NCBI GenBank assembly: GCA_024196135.1
Contig: JAMQCK010000157.1
Span: 1 to 47,879, forward strand
DNA length: 47,879 nucleotides
Reading direction: 5' to 3'
Source: Pleurotus ostreatus/Saccharomyces cerevisiae fusant
Taxonomy: Eukaryota > Opisthokonta
The notes under the pieces were generated by a model that was given only the letters and a program-made list of their open reading frames with translations, was not told the DNA's origin and did no database searches. This document shows, piece after piece, positions 32,691 to 44,324 of the stretch; the first letter of the stretch is position 1, and the number at the start of each line of letters is the position of its first letter. The translations under genes and the position numbers were made by a program.

Positions 32691-34760
32691 TGTGAAGTGC
32701 TTTCGAACGGTCGATGTGATGGGCGAGTAGACCGTGGAGGATGCAGCGGGATGTGCTAGAGGTGCAATATGAGGAGGCGGGTGGTTAGAAGGAAGAGGAT
32801 GCGAGCGTCGAAGATGAAAGGCAAGAGAGCACTAGAGCTGTGGGCTCCTCGAGGCTGGAGCGTGGCGTCGTAGCCCTAGTATACAGCGTGAGAATCATTC
32901 CTAGGACACTGCATCGACATACAGCTCGAATGTGGAGACCGCGTCTGCATTTTCGCCGAGCCTGCCACTGCGGCGGCGATAGTGTATACAAAGCGATGAG
33001 GAGCGATGCAGGAAGGTGTCCGCGTTCATATCCTGAGGTGTTCGCGCGTTAATAACGCAAGTCGTTCGTTCATTCACAAGCCGCATTGAGCGCGTGAATA
33101 CTGCAAGCTATATCTCGTTAACATCGCCAGGCGCACCTCAGGCGCGACCGCCTTCCGTACTGCGCCTTGGTGCTGTTCAGCCGCCTTGACGCCGTTCATG
33201 TACAGCATGCACTGGAGTTCTGAGGGATTCTTGTTGCGCAGAGGGATTCTTGTGGCGCTGAGGGATTCCTGTGGCGCCGCGGGATCTGTGAAGTGCTGTA
33301 GGGTGGAGCGAGGGCGTTCAGTGTCCTCGGAATGCGTAAGATCTAACGGATGAGCACCCGACACGGACAATCGCACGAGCGAAGGAAAGACAGAGAAATC
33401 GTATATTTGGGCACCATACCTATACAGTACAGGGCATGAACAATATTGCGAGAGGTACTCCCGCTTGCCGATGATTTCCTCAACCAAATATTCTATGCAC
33501 GCCCATCATGGCCCGCCCACGCTTCGTGTGCCCCTTCCGACCAAGGACCTGCGTTCTGCGAAGGCCGTGCAGTATAATGAGCGATAAGGCGACAATGAAG
33601 ACGTACCACCACGAGCATGCGTATACGCCGCGGTAAGAACGCTCATTAGCGCCAGGCGTCTTCCTCCAGTTGCAGCTGTGACGAGATGGTGTCTGGCGAG
33701 TTCGAGGGTGCCGTAATAGCTGTTGAAGTATTGAGCAGTGCAGTGTATGAAGCTCGAGAATGTGAGATTCGCTAGCGAAGGGCACAGGTCTACCGTATCG
33801 CATCTGCCATAGCGTCAATCCAAGGAAGCGGCAGAGGTCGCGTTGACGCGTTGAGGCCATGGCGAGTAGAGGAAGCCGCAGGAGCTGCTCGACATCACAA
33901 GAATGGAGGCGGTGATGCAGGCGCCTTAGAAAGTTGTCGCGGCCGTGATCTTCGTTGCTCGGTATCCTTCACATGGTCGTAAAGACGAAGAGCCTGGTCA
34001 CTGCGACGTAGTCTGTGCGAAGCGCACATGCTGACAGGCGTCGAGACGACCTTAGTGTATGTACTTCAAGTGGATTGAGGGGCGGCGGGCGGTGACTGGA
34101 GCTGGCGAGCGACTTGAAGGGGAGGCGGGTCGATCAGCAGTTGCAATCGCGCCGAACTCGCGGAAAGGGAGGGGGGAAGGTTTCAATTGCATTTCAAGGG
34201 TGAGTCTTCGTTCCGCTCCGCGCCTACAAGGGGGCTTGGTCAGTGTACGGCACGCCGGGAGGTAAGTCGGCCATGGTTGGAAGGCTCAAGACGTACATGT
34301 AGTGCAGCCTTTCTCCGCCCCTCCCCCCGGCCACGATCGGTTCTACAGCTCCCACAAGCCCACTCCTAGGGGACGGAGTAGAGCTCTAGAAGTGAGACGC
34401 TGAGGGGATCAGGAGGTGAGATTGAGCATGGAGACGTGACGCGTACCAGACCAGGAATGTGCTTGACACTACACCATGCTCACAGTAATCATGTACTAGG
34501 GCTTGAAATTCGGCTGCTTCACTCGACGAGCACGGAATGGTAGGTGATCGCTCAGTAGGAGGACACCGTACGCCGTGTCGGCCGTTTCGATCGACGACCG
34601 TGCGCGAGGCCTTGTGCGCGCATTCCACTGCTATTCAGCGGAAGAAGTCGGGGGAGTTGCTGTAAAAGTAGTGTGAGGAACATTGGGGCGAAATTGCGTG
34701 GTCGACATCGGTGATGGATGGGGAGACCAAGGAGCGCCGTCGCTGCGGCTCCCGACGCCA

Positions 34761-34797
34761 TCACGCCGAATGAGGAAGGCCTTGTTCGACTTGTCCG
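34761..34797 (-). repeat. Dispersed 30-bp core repeat, copy 4
   Basis: GGAAGGCCTTGTTCGACTTG and following. The minus strand has a 101-codon frame (34936-34631) in which the core reads DKSNKAFLIRRDGV, the best candidate for the original coding frame, preceded by a charged helical stretch (RERRLRQAISIRLRV). Confidence 0.5.
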
Positions 34798-35120
34798 CTG
34801 CGTCCATCACCGCAAACGCGACTCTCAACTCCTCATATGCATCGATGACCTCTCGGCATACCCTGAGTCTGATACTTATGGCTTGACGCAGGCGACGCTC
34901 CCTCTTGTCTAAATCGGCGACTTGGTCGACCGGCATGGCAAACTCGTCTGGTCAGCGGTCATCGAGTGGTCACCATCGCGCGGACGCGACTGCCTCGAAG
35001 GTCACTTTGCGATGCTCATACAGCTGTGAAGAACTCCCTTCTCGGTTCTCGGCGAAGAGAAACAGAGGGTATGCCTCGCACAGGCCCGTATCGACGGTGG
35101 CGCACGTTGTGTCTCGTGCA

Positions 35121-35325
35121 TTAGTACGTGGTGACTTTCACCGTCTCGGACGCTCGTCTGACAACCATGCTAGGCTCATCGCACTTGATTTTGACCTCAC
35201 TATACATGGAAGATGCATCTCTCAACGTGAACGGCAGAGGTCGCGAGCGAAGGACCAAGTGATCGCGCCGCCGCCCCCACGAAGGTGCACTATAGTCATC
35301 CTTCTCATACGCGTCGTTCATGGAC
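35121..35325 (-). pseudogene. Relic of a duplicated minus-strand sequence, copy 3 of 3
   Basis: From the ATG at 35321: MNDAYEKDDYSAPSWGRRRD, ending TVKVTTY near 35124. Same N-terminus as copies at 26975 and 16872, and the same VTTY end as copy 1. Lies 556 bp after core repeat copy 4. Confidence 0.4.
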
Positions 35326-35404
35326 ATCTGCAGTCTTTCCGTCACATCCACTGCGTGAGATATGGCCACCGACGCTACCCGCCCTGAAGCCAGACTTGAT
35401 GATT

Positions 35405-35750
35405 GGCACACCGCGAATTCCCCACCCTGTTCAAGTTCATCGTCAGCCCGAAGTATTTCGCCTCTCGCCGCAATCCGACCAGCTTTGCACTCTTCAAGGT
35501 CGTCTTGAACTTCGGCTACGTCTACATCCGCCCCGATCCCCTTCGTCGCCGGCAATTTCGTCAAGTCCGCCGTACGTCCCAGCCGCAAAGTCACCCCTCG
35601 CACTACCGCGGATCCAGCGCTACGCCCTCCCTCTCGTATGTGGAGAGCAACGACATGAACAGCTACCTCATCGCGAAGACCTGCTCTCGTTGGACACGCT
35701 GTCGGAGCTTGCGAACCTTGACTATACCTTCGCGCTTATCAGAGACGAGC
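35405..35750 (+). repeat. Dispersed LWAK-like relic, copy 3
   Basis: Reads REFPTLFKFIVSPKYFASRR and FALFKVVLNFGYVYIRPD in one frame, then NSYLIAKT and, after a shift, LLSLDTLSELANLDYTFALI. It is the least damaged copy and best shows that the relic family was once coding. Confidence 0.45.
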
Positions 35751-36414
35751 GTCATTGAGAGCGCACTGGGGAGCTTAACCCACCGTCAACCAGGACATCC
35801 TGCCTGCTCGCATCGAATATCCTGAACCTCCTCCAGGTTTGGTCCTTTGAGTGATTGCTGCGAGTCTCTGTTTTTGCCTATGGATTGAGCAGGAGAGCGA
35901 CACTGCTGGTAGGTATGATATATCTCAAGTATGCTACGTTACATTTCAAGCAGATGCAATAGAGATGTCCAATTCTACGTCCCGTCTGGAAGGTCGCAAG
36001 TCGTACATGCGAGCCGCGGGTCTTGAGCCTAATCGCGACCAGCGAGCCGGATGCGACGGTTGCATACGACTACCGTCATGCGATATGCCACAGGCATCTA
36101 GTGATTTCTATCCCCTCCTTCGCCGGCATCATCCCAAGCGCCCACTTCTCGATGTAGGGCTTGCCCCTGCTGAGCGACGCCGACCGCGAGAGTGTGTTAG
36201 CCCAAGGAGCATAACTTACATCCGCCCGTCCATCCATTCGCGCATGAGACGCACTCGCGCGGAGTGTATCAGGAGAAGGAGTCATGCGGGCATATCTCAT
36301 GTCCACTAGAGGGCTGAAAAGAGCGTCAGTAGAAGAAACCGAACGTGACTGTCGAGGACAGGAAGCGGTGGCTTGATCTTGTTTGCACCTGCTTTATCGG
36401 ACATTGCCGGAACC

Positions 36415-36451
36415 ATGATTCCGGATTCGGAAGGCTTTGTTCGCCTTGTCC
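36415..36451 (-). repeat. Dispersed 30-bp core repeat, copy 5
   Basis: GGAAGGCTTTGTTCGCCTTG and following. Followed about 0.7 kb later by the half relic at 37085-37235, so it may mark a fourth unit nearest NLR4. Confidence 0.55.
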
Positions 36452-37084
36452 TGAACGCTCATGTTCTCCGTCATGAAATCGATGATTTTCTCTCGATCGC
36501 CTCTCCTGCGTTGCGTATGTGCTATCTAAGACAATAGGACGTAAGACCGTGTCTCGGAACCGCGTCCAATGAAGTACACTCGCCGAACGACTACCGGACC
36601 TGCCCACGACGGCGACCTCGATGCGTTTACGACAGCTTCCAAGTCTTTTGACGCGTCTTGTGACCAAGGACACTTTTAAGAGACTTCAGAACGCCACACT
36701 TGACCGAATTCAAGCCAGAGGAGTCCCGCGCGAGGGCAGCGCTACGCACAAATGATAAATCCACGTTTCGGTGCGTGCCTTCCTTCACCTCTGTTAGCGA
36801 TGTAGCTGACCTGAACTCATTACTAGTCGCCAAGCATATGCCAAGAGGCTGATTTGGCCTAACGGTGTCTCCTCGTTATCCCTCTCGACTCTTGCCCACA
36901 TAAGCAAGGAGTGATCGAGGCGGCGCGTAGTCGAAAGTGCGCCCCCTCATCTAACATCCTTGGCGTACCTCTCACACATGCACGCAGTGGCAGCTCCTCT
37001 ACTAGGATTTTACAGCTCTGCTCGCTCGCGCTTCATTCTGATGCAAGCCTCTGCGACAAGGTTGACGCTCAACATACTCCCCGG

Positions 37085-37235
37085 TCCACTTCACGTCCTT
37101 CGCCAGCTCGTAATACCGCGCGTCTCGCCCCGCCGTTCCACCACGACACTTACAGAGGCCTTTTCCAACTCCAATCACGTATCTACGCGATGAGACCGCT
37201 TCGGTCGTCGACAACTACGTCAACTTTTCCGTACA
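37085..37235 (+). repeat. Half copy of the dispersed relic (copy 4)
   Basis: Shares TTCGCCAGCTCG and GTCGTCGACAACTACGTCAA with 16960-17115. The LWAK half is not seen after it. Confidence 0.35.
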
Positions 37236-37845
37236 CGTCACGCCCGTTGTGACTTCTCTCCCGGCCGAAGTCCTTGCTCAGCGCCCTGCCCCGTGTAATT
37301 GTGCATCAAGTGCACGCTGAACTACCTCAAGATGGAGCGTCGTCTCAATCGGGCTTGACGACGATGCCCAGCAACTTCGACTACGCCCTGATCTTGGTCG
37401 ATGGCCGCTTCCGGGGATCAACAAGTTTGCGGCTGACTTCCGCTGCTCACTACTCTGCGCAACTACAAGACACCTCTTATCGGATGCCCGTCGACTGCCG
37501 TGTCAAATATCGCCCGCATCGTACACGGTGAAGTTCGTCCTACGATCGACGACATCCGGCAACCAGCGTCTCCAACGTTCGCGAAGACACGTGTCAGGAC
37601 ATCGGATAGATATCATGGGCTAATGCTCTAATGCCTCGACCGGCGGGTTTGATAGCCGGGCCCGTAGACCCGGGGCCACAGTTCGTGTCTGCGCCCTTCA
37701 TAGCACTTCGGGAAATCTTTCATTATTCGCGACCCCCTACATATCTTCGCTTCGCTCTCCATTTCACGCCTTTCGTCGTTTCCCTCACCGGCGCAACTCG
37801 ACGCTTCCTAGTCTTCTCCCCTTCCGCGGTCGTTCACCGCAATGA

Positions 37846-38112
37846 TCTTGCCTAGTCGTCGACCGAGTCCCCATCCTCACCTACTCAGAAACATTTTCCG
37901 GATGCGGTGTCGTTTGGAACCTCGGCAGCGCCGACGACCGGGTCCAGGACGAGTACTTCAAGACGGCCAAGGACGCCGGCGTCGCCGGCTCCGCGCTTCA
38001 CATCGGCGTTGACGGCTGCGCGTTCAACATCGGTGTTGACGGCTTCGCGTCCAACATCGGCGTCGCCGACCTTTCGAACACCTGGTCGAATGGCGGTGTC
38101 GGAATGGAGTAG
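37846..38112 (+). pseudogene. Coding-like stretch with internal repeats, no start codon
   Basis: An 88-codon open frame without ATG, ending TAG at 38110. It reads GCGVVWNLGSADDRVQDEYF, then three related repeats (HIGVDGCAF, NIGVDGFAS, NIGVADLSN). A TAG acceptor-like CTTGCCTAG lies at 37846-37854 and a GTGAGT at 38113, so it may be an exon of a lost gene. Codon use is GC3-rich like real genes here. I do not recognise the family. Confidence 0.3.
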
Positions 38113-38763
38113 GTGAGTGACGGGTACAGTAACAGTGAAGGAGCCATCTCACTGAAGCGACAACTGTTTCAGAACGCACTCTGGACGTCACCTCTCGCCG
38201 GATACATCGACCGTCGCCTATTGGTACCACCCTCGCATCTCAAGAGACGCGCGCGACGCCGATGGCGGCTCGCACGACCTTACTTCTCACAGGCGCGCGC
38301 GACTCCAGCGATCCTTGTGATATGCGCACGGGCGTCTAGTATGTGCGGCACTTACGAAGTTATGTTCTGGGCCCTTCAAGTTAGTTATTAACGAGCCGGG
38401 AACCGCGACTCGGTTACTGATGCGCACATAGGGATACTCGGAGGTGTCGACATCACGCACTGGACGTTCGTCCAAGGATGGGCCTTGGCCGTCCGCCGAT
38501 AGGTAGAGCTTTAGAAGCGAGACACCGTAGCAAGATCAATGTGACTATGCTTCTCTACCACGTCAGCGTATGTATCGTTGTGTATTTCTCTGCCGGGTAT
38601 CGCCGTGCCCGTCATCGATCGCATCTTCGAACGCTCCGTGGGGCTGTGGGATTGCCGACGGCACGCTGTATCCGTGTTGTCGATGCCTGAAGGCTGTTGA
38701 CACCGTGCTTGCTTTCTCCCTATACACCATCCCGTCTGTCAACTACGCACGCACTCAACAACG

Positions 38764-41700
38764 ATGTCCAGTCTGCCTCGCGCGCCATCGCCCGATCCAC
38801 CTGACGCGACTGTCGTGGACTCCTCAGCGCCAGGGCAGGACACTGAATTCGTAGCCCTCATGAAGGAAGCGATCGCGCGATACGAGGTAGAGACCAAGAC
38901 CACGCTCGATAGCTCTCCATATACATCGTTCGACTCCGCCGCCGGGATCTTCGCGTACATCCAAGAGCACGAGAAGGAGTTCAAGAAGTTCCGCGCCGAC
39001 GGACCCCAATGGCTTCGCAAGAAGGTCGAACCCGTCGCCGCTACGGTGCAGACGTTCTGCGAGGCCTTTGGAGAAGCGGTTACGGAGGTGCGCCCCTGCT
39101 TCCGATGTGACTCGCGGCGGTACTGACGCCTCTATGATAGCCACACTCACCCTTCAAGGCGGTCTTTGCCGCGATGAGCGTCCTGATCAAGGTGCGAGCT
39201 CAGCGCAACCCGGACACGTTCACCCATTGACCAACCGGGTCGTAGGCCGCGATGCAAGTAAGGGAGGATTACGACGCCGTCGTCGACACCTTCGATACTA
39301 TCGCGCACTACCTGCGTATCATTCAGCCCATAGCCTCCGCCGATATGAACCATGCGCTGCGTGAGGCGTCCGTCAGATTGCTGGCCCAGATCCTGGCGAC
39401 CCTCGGCATGGTCACGAAGCTTCAGCGGAGGGGGCGCTTCAGTGAGTACCGCGCATCACGACGGGACGCTGAAATTCATGTCATCGATAGAGCAGTGGTT
39501 GAAGAAGCTCCGGCAGTCCAGGGAAGTCTCGTCGGCGCTAGGAGAGCTCGGGCGCTTGGCCGCGAACCACCATCAAGCCGTTGGGGCCGTAACGTTGAAT
39601 GCAGTGAACAAGATGATGGGGATATTGGTCGAGGGCTCGACAGGTGAGCTCGACGATGACTTCGAGCATCGGATACGTGCTAATCTTTGGCCAGGGGACA
39701 AGGAAGACAAGGAGAACGCGGAGTTCACTGGGCCGATGCTCAAGTGCATCGTGCAGGTCGCGCAGGACATCTACAGTACGGGCATGCTATCTCACCATCA
39801 CATATGCTCACCGTCCTGCCTCGCAGAAACCTCCGTCAATCTTGATGAGCAAGTGGGCGCAAACCGTCAGTTCCTCGAGGGCATTCAGAATCGGTTCCTG
39901 CTTCATGTAGAAGCGGTTGAACGCCGTCAGAGTAAGAGCGTCGACGATCCTATCGATGATTGTAGAGCTCAATGGAACTCCAGGGCGCAGTGATGTCGAC
40001 GATATCTTTCGCTGGCTCAAATACCCGGATGGGTCTATCAAGATGAACGAACTTCAGCGGACGCGCGCACCTTCGACTGGATCCTGGTTTCTCGACGGTG
40101 AAGCGTTCGCCTCTTTCAAGCGTGGACGAATCCAGGTGTTGTGGCTTCATGGTAGCGGTATGGATACCACCTCTGACGTTGTTGAGGTACTGACGTTCAT
40201 AAGCGGGTTCGGGGAAGAGCACCATCTTGTGAGCTCGCTCAAAGTATCTCGTTTTCCTGGCGAATATTGACGCATGCGCCTAGGGCTTCCGCCATACGCG
40301 ACCTCGAGGTGCACCGTGCTCTTTGCGACGCGGAGGCGATCGTTTTGAGGCACCTGTTCGACGTGACGAATGGCTCTCAGTCTCGAGATATACGCGCTCT
40401 GCTATCCTCGCTGCTCTGCCAACTAGCCCACGCCAGGGACGACTGCAGAACCGTTCTTGCCGGGTCGAGGGCGGAGCACAAACACGGGCACGAGCAACCC
40501 TCTATCGAGTCTATGCGCTACCACCTAGACATACTGCTCGACAATTCTGACTCCCGAATCTTCATCGTCGTCGACGCGTTGGACGAGACCGACGATAAAG
40601 ATGTCGTCGCGTTACTCGAGAGATTGCGCACGCGCCCGAATGTCTCGTTCCTCATCTCTAGCCGGACGGCCGTTCTTGCGCGGGAGAAGCTCGAACGACT
40701 CGCAGATGTAGAGCTTGACATGACGAAGTCCCCAGTTGCGAACGACATAGCATCTTTATTAGACCAAGCATTTACGCGGGGAGGCACATTGGAGAAGATT
40801 CGTGATGTCGACTTCGTTCGGGAATCCCTAAGCGTGGGCGCGGACGGAAAGTAAGGATGAAGTTCTGCTAGATGGCCCGTGATTGACGTCCGTTCTAGCT
40901 TTCGGTGGGTACTCCTGCAGATGAAGGAGCTCGAGAAAGTTGCGGGTATCCCACACCTCGTGCGGATCAAGCTGTCCCAACTACCGAAGACGCTGCATGG
41001 CATGTACGAGTACGCTCTCGACCAGATACCGAAGGAAGCGAGGGACGTCGTACATCGACTGCTGATGTGGTTGCTCTTCGCACCCGCTCATCTCCAGGAG
41101 GCCGAGTTTGCGGAGCTCGTCGCTTTCGAGTTTTTGAGCATCAACGCCATCCCAATATACGATCCTATGCTTCGCGCATCCTCACCTGGCGACGCCCTTG
41201 CCTTGATAGGCTCAACCTTCCTGTCGTGCTATCATTCTGACGATGCCTATAAGGAATACAACCAAGTGCAAATCTCTCACGCGTCTGTCAGGGACTTCCT
41301 GCTCGGGCTTCCTACTTGCTCACCCTTCTACATTGATGTCGACCTCTCCAAGTGCCTCATGTTCCGGATGTGTCTGGCCTATATTGGCGTAGCGGGCCTT
41401 GTCCAGGTCTCGTACCCTTATAGGTCCAAGCCACCGTATCCTCTTCTTTCATATGCAGTCATGTGGTGGTGGGTACTTGCCAGAGATGTTCTCGATGCTG
41501 GAAAATACACCATCACTGATGACTTGACGCGAATCTGCAAAGGTGGAGGCTTCCTCAAAATGCTAATGAGAATACACTCTTTCTTGCTTCGCATGATATT
41601 TCTCGACTCGCCTTTGATTACTATGCATCTCGTGGATGGTGCAGATGCTCACGGAATCATCCAGAATGGCAACACTCTGCTCCACATCCTGGTCGAGGTG

Positions 41701-43173
41701 AAGAACCACCCCATCGTGCCATTGCTGCATCAATTGATTGCTAAGGGGGCAGACATTGACGCACGCAGTAGGTGGGGAGACACTCCTCTGCACATTGCAG
41801 CCAAGGACGCTCCTGTTAATGCTTGCGCACTAATAAATCTTGGAGCGAGCCTTACAATCCGCGATAGATTGGGCAGGACACCGCTTCACCTGGCTGCTGA
41901 GCATGGCAATTTGGAGGTCCTGCACCTGATACTCGCTCGCAGTAACACTTTAGACCCGCCACTGCGTGGACTGCTCGGGTTCAATGCTGCTCTGCGTGGC
42001 GCTGTGTCTGAAGGCAGAGTAGAGGCATTTCACCTGCTCTGGGAATTCAAACACCTGATACTCTCACCACCACCATCCTCCTCTACCTCCCTTATGCCAT
42101 CTAGGAGGATGATGTCTCCCCAGCACACTCAGCAGTCACGATATACTCTGCTGGATGCAGGAAGAGATCATACTGCAAGCGTAGTGCACGATCAAGATGA
42201 GCTTGGGCACACTTTACTAGCCAATGTGGTAGATGGGCACGCTGGATCTCTCCGAGAGAATGACGGAAAGGGCCACCTGGTGATCATGCAGTTCCTCCTC
42301 AAAGAAGGTGCAGATGTCCACGTCATCGACAACTACAAACGCACGCTACTACATCTCCTCTGCTTCCGTCTGTCGACGTCGAGGAAGGATGGCAACTACG
42401 CTATGGAACTACTTCTCGATAATGGGGTTGACGTCAATGCTCGAGATTTCAATGGAGAAACATGCCTTCACTATGCGGCGAAAAGTGCAGCAATCGCCCT
42501 TATTTTCCAACTGTTACGGCTCGGGGCTAACGCCAATGTTGTGGACAAAGAGGGAAGAAATCCCATGCATGCACTTGCCGAGTCGTGCCGCCCCGACCCT
42601 TGGGAGAACCTCAGAATTTGCGCAGAATCGCTTGTTGCTCACGGGGCGGTCATTGAAGGACGTGACAATCAACTTCGCACCCCTTTGCACTATGCGACAT
42701 GCAGGGATATTTCCGTCGCTCGTTACCTCATCGAGCAGGGAGCAGATGTTTTTGCGCGCGATAGCTCGGGTGGCATGGCTCTGGACAACGTTGCGGGGTG
42801 CGGGTGGCCGGATGTGCAGCCTCTCATTGATGAAGCTGCTGCACGCGACCCACAATTCCTCGCGAGGGCTTTATTATATACGGCTCGGGGAGGGAGCGTC
42901 GAGATTGCGCGCTATCTCATAGGCCGAGGGGCAGATGCGCGCGGCGATCGCGAGCTGTCCTGGGCGCCGATCTGTCTTGCCTCCTTTCACGGCCACCTGG
43001 ATATGGTCCGTTTGCTCATCGAAAATGGGGCAGACATTGATCATGGCCAGGGCCTGGGGAACATGGCCGCCATCCACGCAGCAGCAGCAGCAGGCCATCT
43101 CCCCATCGTGCGCCTACTCGTTGAACACGGCGCTGGGGTCGCCGGCGTGCTAGGTGGATGCGAGCCGCGCTAG
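38764..43173 (+). CDS. NLR4: Goodbye-NACHT-ankyrin STAND protein with a long ankyrin array
   Basis: Ten exons join in phase: 38764-39087, 39141-39191, 39246-39441, 39491-39643, 39695-39775, 39827-39931, 39984-40157, 40204-40228, 40284-40850, 40899-43173; 1,316 residues. The start context is ACAACG before the ATG. The Goodbye domain begins near residue 32 (LMKEAIARYEVETKTTL). Walker A is GSAGSGKST (K366) in the 25-nt exon, Walker B IFIVVDALDE (D467-E471), then FLISSRTA. After NACHT come helices with VQISHASVRDFLLGLP and a Tyr/Trp-rich segment. The ankyrin region starts near residue 815 and runs to the C-terminus, about eleven repeats, interrupted by a low-complexity insert (LSPPPSSSTSLMPSRRMM). 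It ends directly after the last repeat, without the tails seen in NLR1-3. It diverges from NLR3 across a shared upstream region. It is more distant in sequence from NLR2/3 than these are from each other, yet has the same exon plan. Confidence 0.88.
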
Positions 43174-44320
43174 CACGAGGCACGAGTAGCTAGCGCGGTG
43201 ATAGGCAAGCTAAGGAAGTACGGGCAAACGCCGGTCTGATTCGCCACGCGATCAGACATGTCAGATCGATCACGCAGTGGCTGAGCGCGTCGCCTCTTGA
43301 TGGACGCGCTCACCGGCGAAGGGTGCAGCCCCTCGCTTTTCTCGCTTTCTCGCTAGCTGGCTCGCTCTCGCTCGCCTCAAGGCCCTGGGCGACTCATCAC
43401 ACAGGCCCTAGCAATAATCTGGCGACCCCAGCGCATCTTTCAGTGCGCATATATCCAGGTTCTAGCCTGCCGGGACCGACTTCGACGGCGCCCTGCAGCT
43501 CAACGCACACCTCAGGGCAGCAGTGTCAACACCGCGTCGCTACCTCAGTCCGGCGGTATCGCCCAAGATCCGCCTCGAAGCGGCGGCACTAGAGCGCTCG
43601 CGAAGGGCTCGTTCACCGCGCTTCCTTCACCTTTCCCCGTCGACTTCGACTTCGATGACAGGATCTGTCCTGAACCCGTCACCTTTATCATCAATGCCAC
43701 ACTCGCAGCCTAGCCACCCCGTCGACACGACATCCCCGGACTTCCTTACCTTACCTCGCCCCACCCTCGTCCGCCTCCGCGCGAGGACAACATACGCCGA
43801 CCGGGAGCTTACACAGGCTTCGCAGGCTCGCCTACAACCCGACGGAGGCAGCCATCGGCAGCGAAAGGCTCGCCAACTATGTCCGGACGCCCCAAAATCA
43901 AACACTTCCTCAGGCTACCTTTGGGCGGATCCCTCAGACGCGATCGGGAGTACAATCAGCTCGCCTTAAAGCGGAGGCGCTATATCGCTAAGTCCCCTGC
44001 CTCTTCTAGCTACCTACTTCTCCTGTACGCACTCACACGCTCGGATACCCTTTGACCGCCTTTACAGAACCCACATGACTTACTCGCCACTAATACACCC
44101 CGACTCGCCTCGGCGACCCTTACGACGCCCTTCGGTTCCGGCCCGCCGCCACACCATGACGCACCCAGCTCGCCCCCGCGCTCGCCGCCGCCCCTTATCT
44201 CTCGCCGATCCGCCAATACGAGTACAACCTCACTTACAGCAGCATTTACTACGCCCACCGATACATATCATAATTTCTATAATTCAGCCTGTTTCTCGCC
44301 TTCGCCCGCACACCGTCCTT
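43174..44320. other. Region after NLR4, possible decayed coding sequence
   Basis: No intact gene. Protein-like pieces occur in different phases at 43600-43980, for example PFPVDFDFDDRICPEPVTF and further on AYNPTEAAIGSERLANYVR, separated by stops or shifts. I do not recognise a family. Composition becomes increasingly CT-rich toward 44.3 kb. Confidence 0.35.
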
Positions 44321-44324
44321 CCTC

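Larger units (their letters stand above)
32691..38763. other. Gene-poor spacer between the divergent NLR3 and NLR4
   Basis: Both NLR promoters must lie at the ends of this 6-kb stretch. No intact gene recognised. From 34.7 to 37.3 kb it holds a third, partial set of relics shared with the NLR2 and NLR3 flanks but no minus-strand NLR. A coding-like stretch lies at 37846-38112. Confidence 0.45.
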
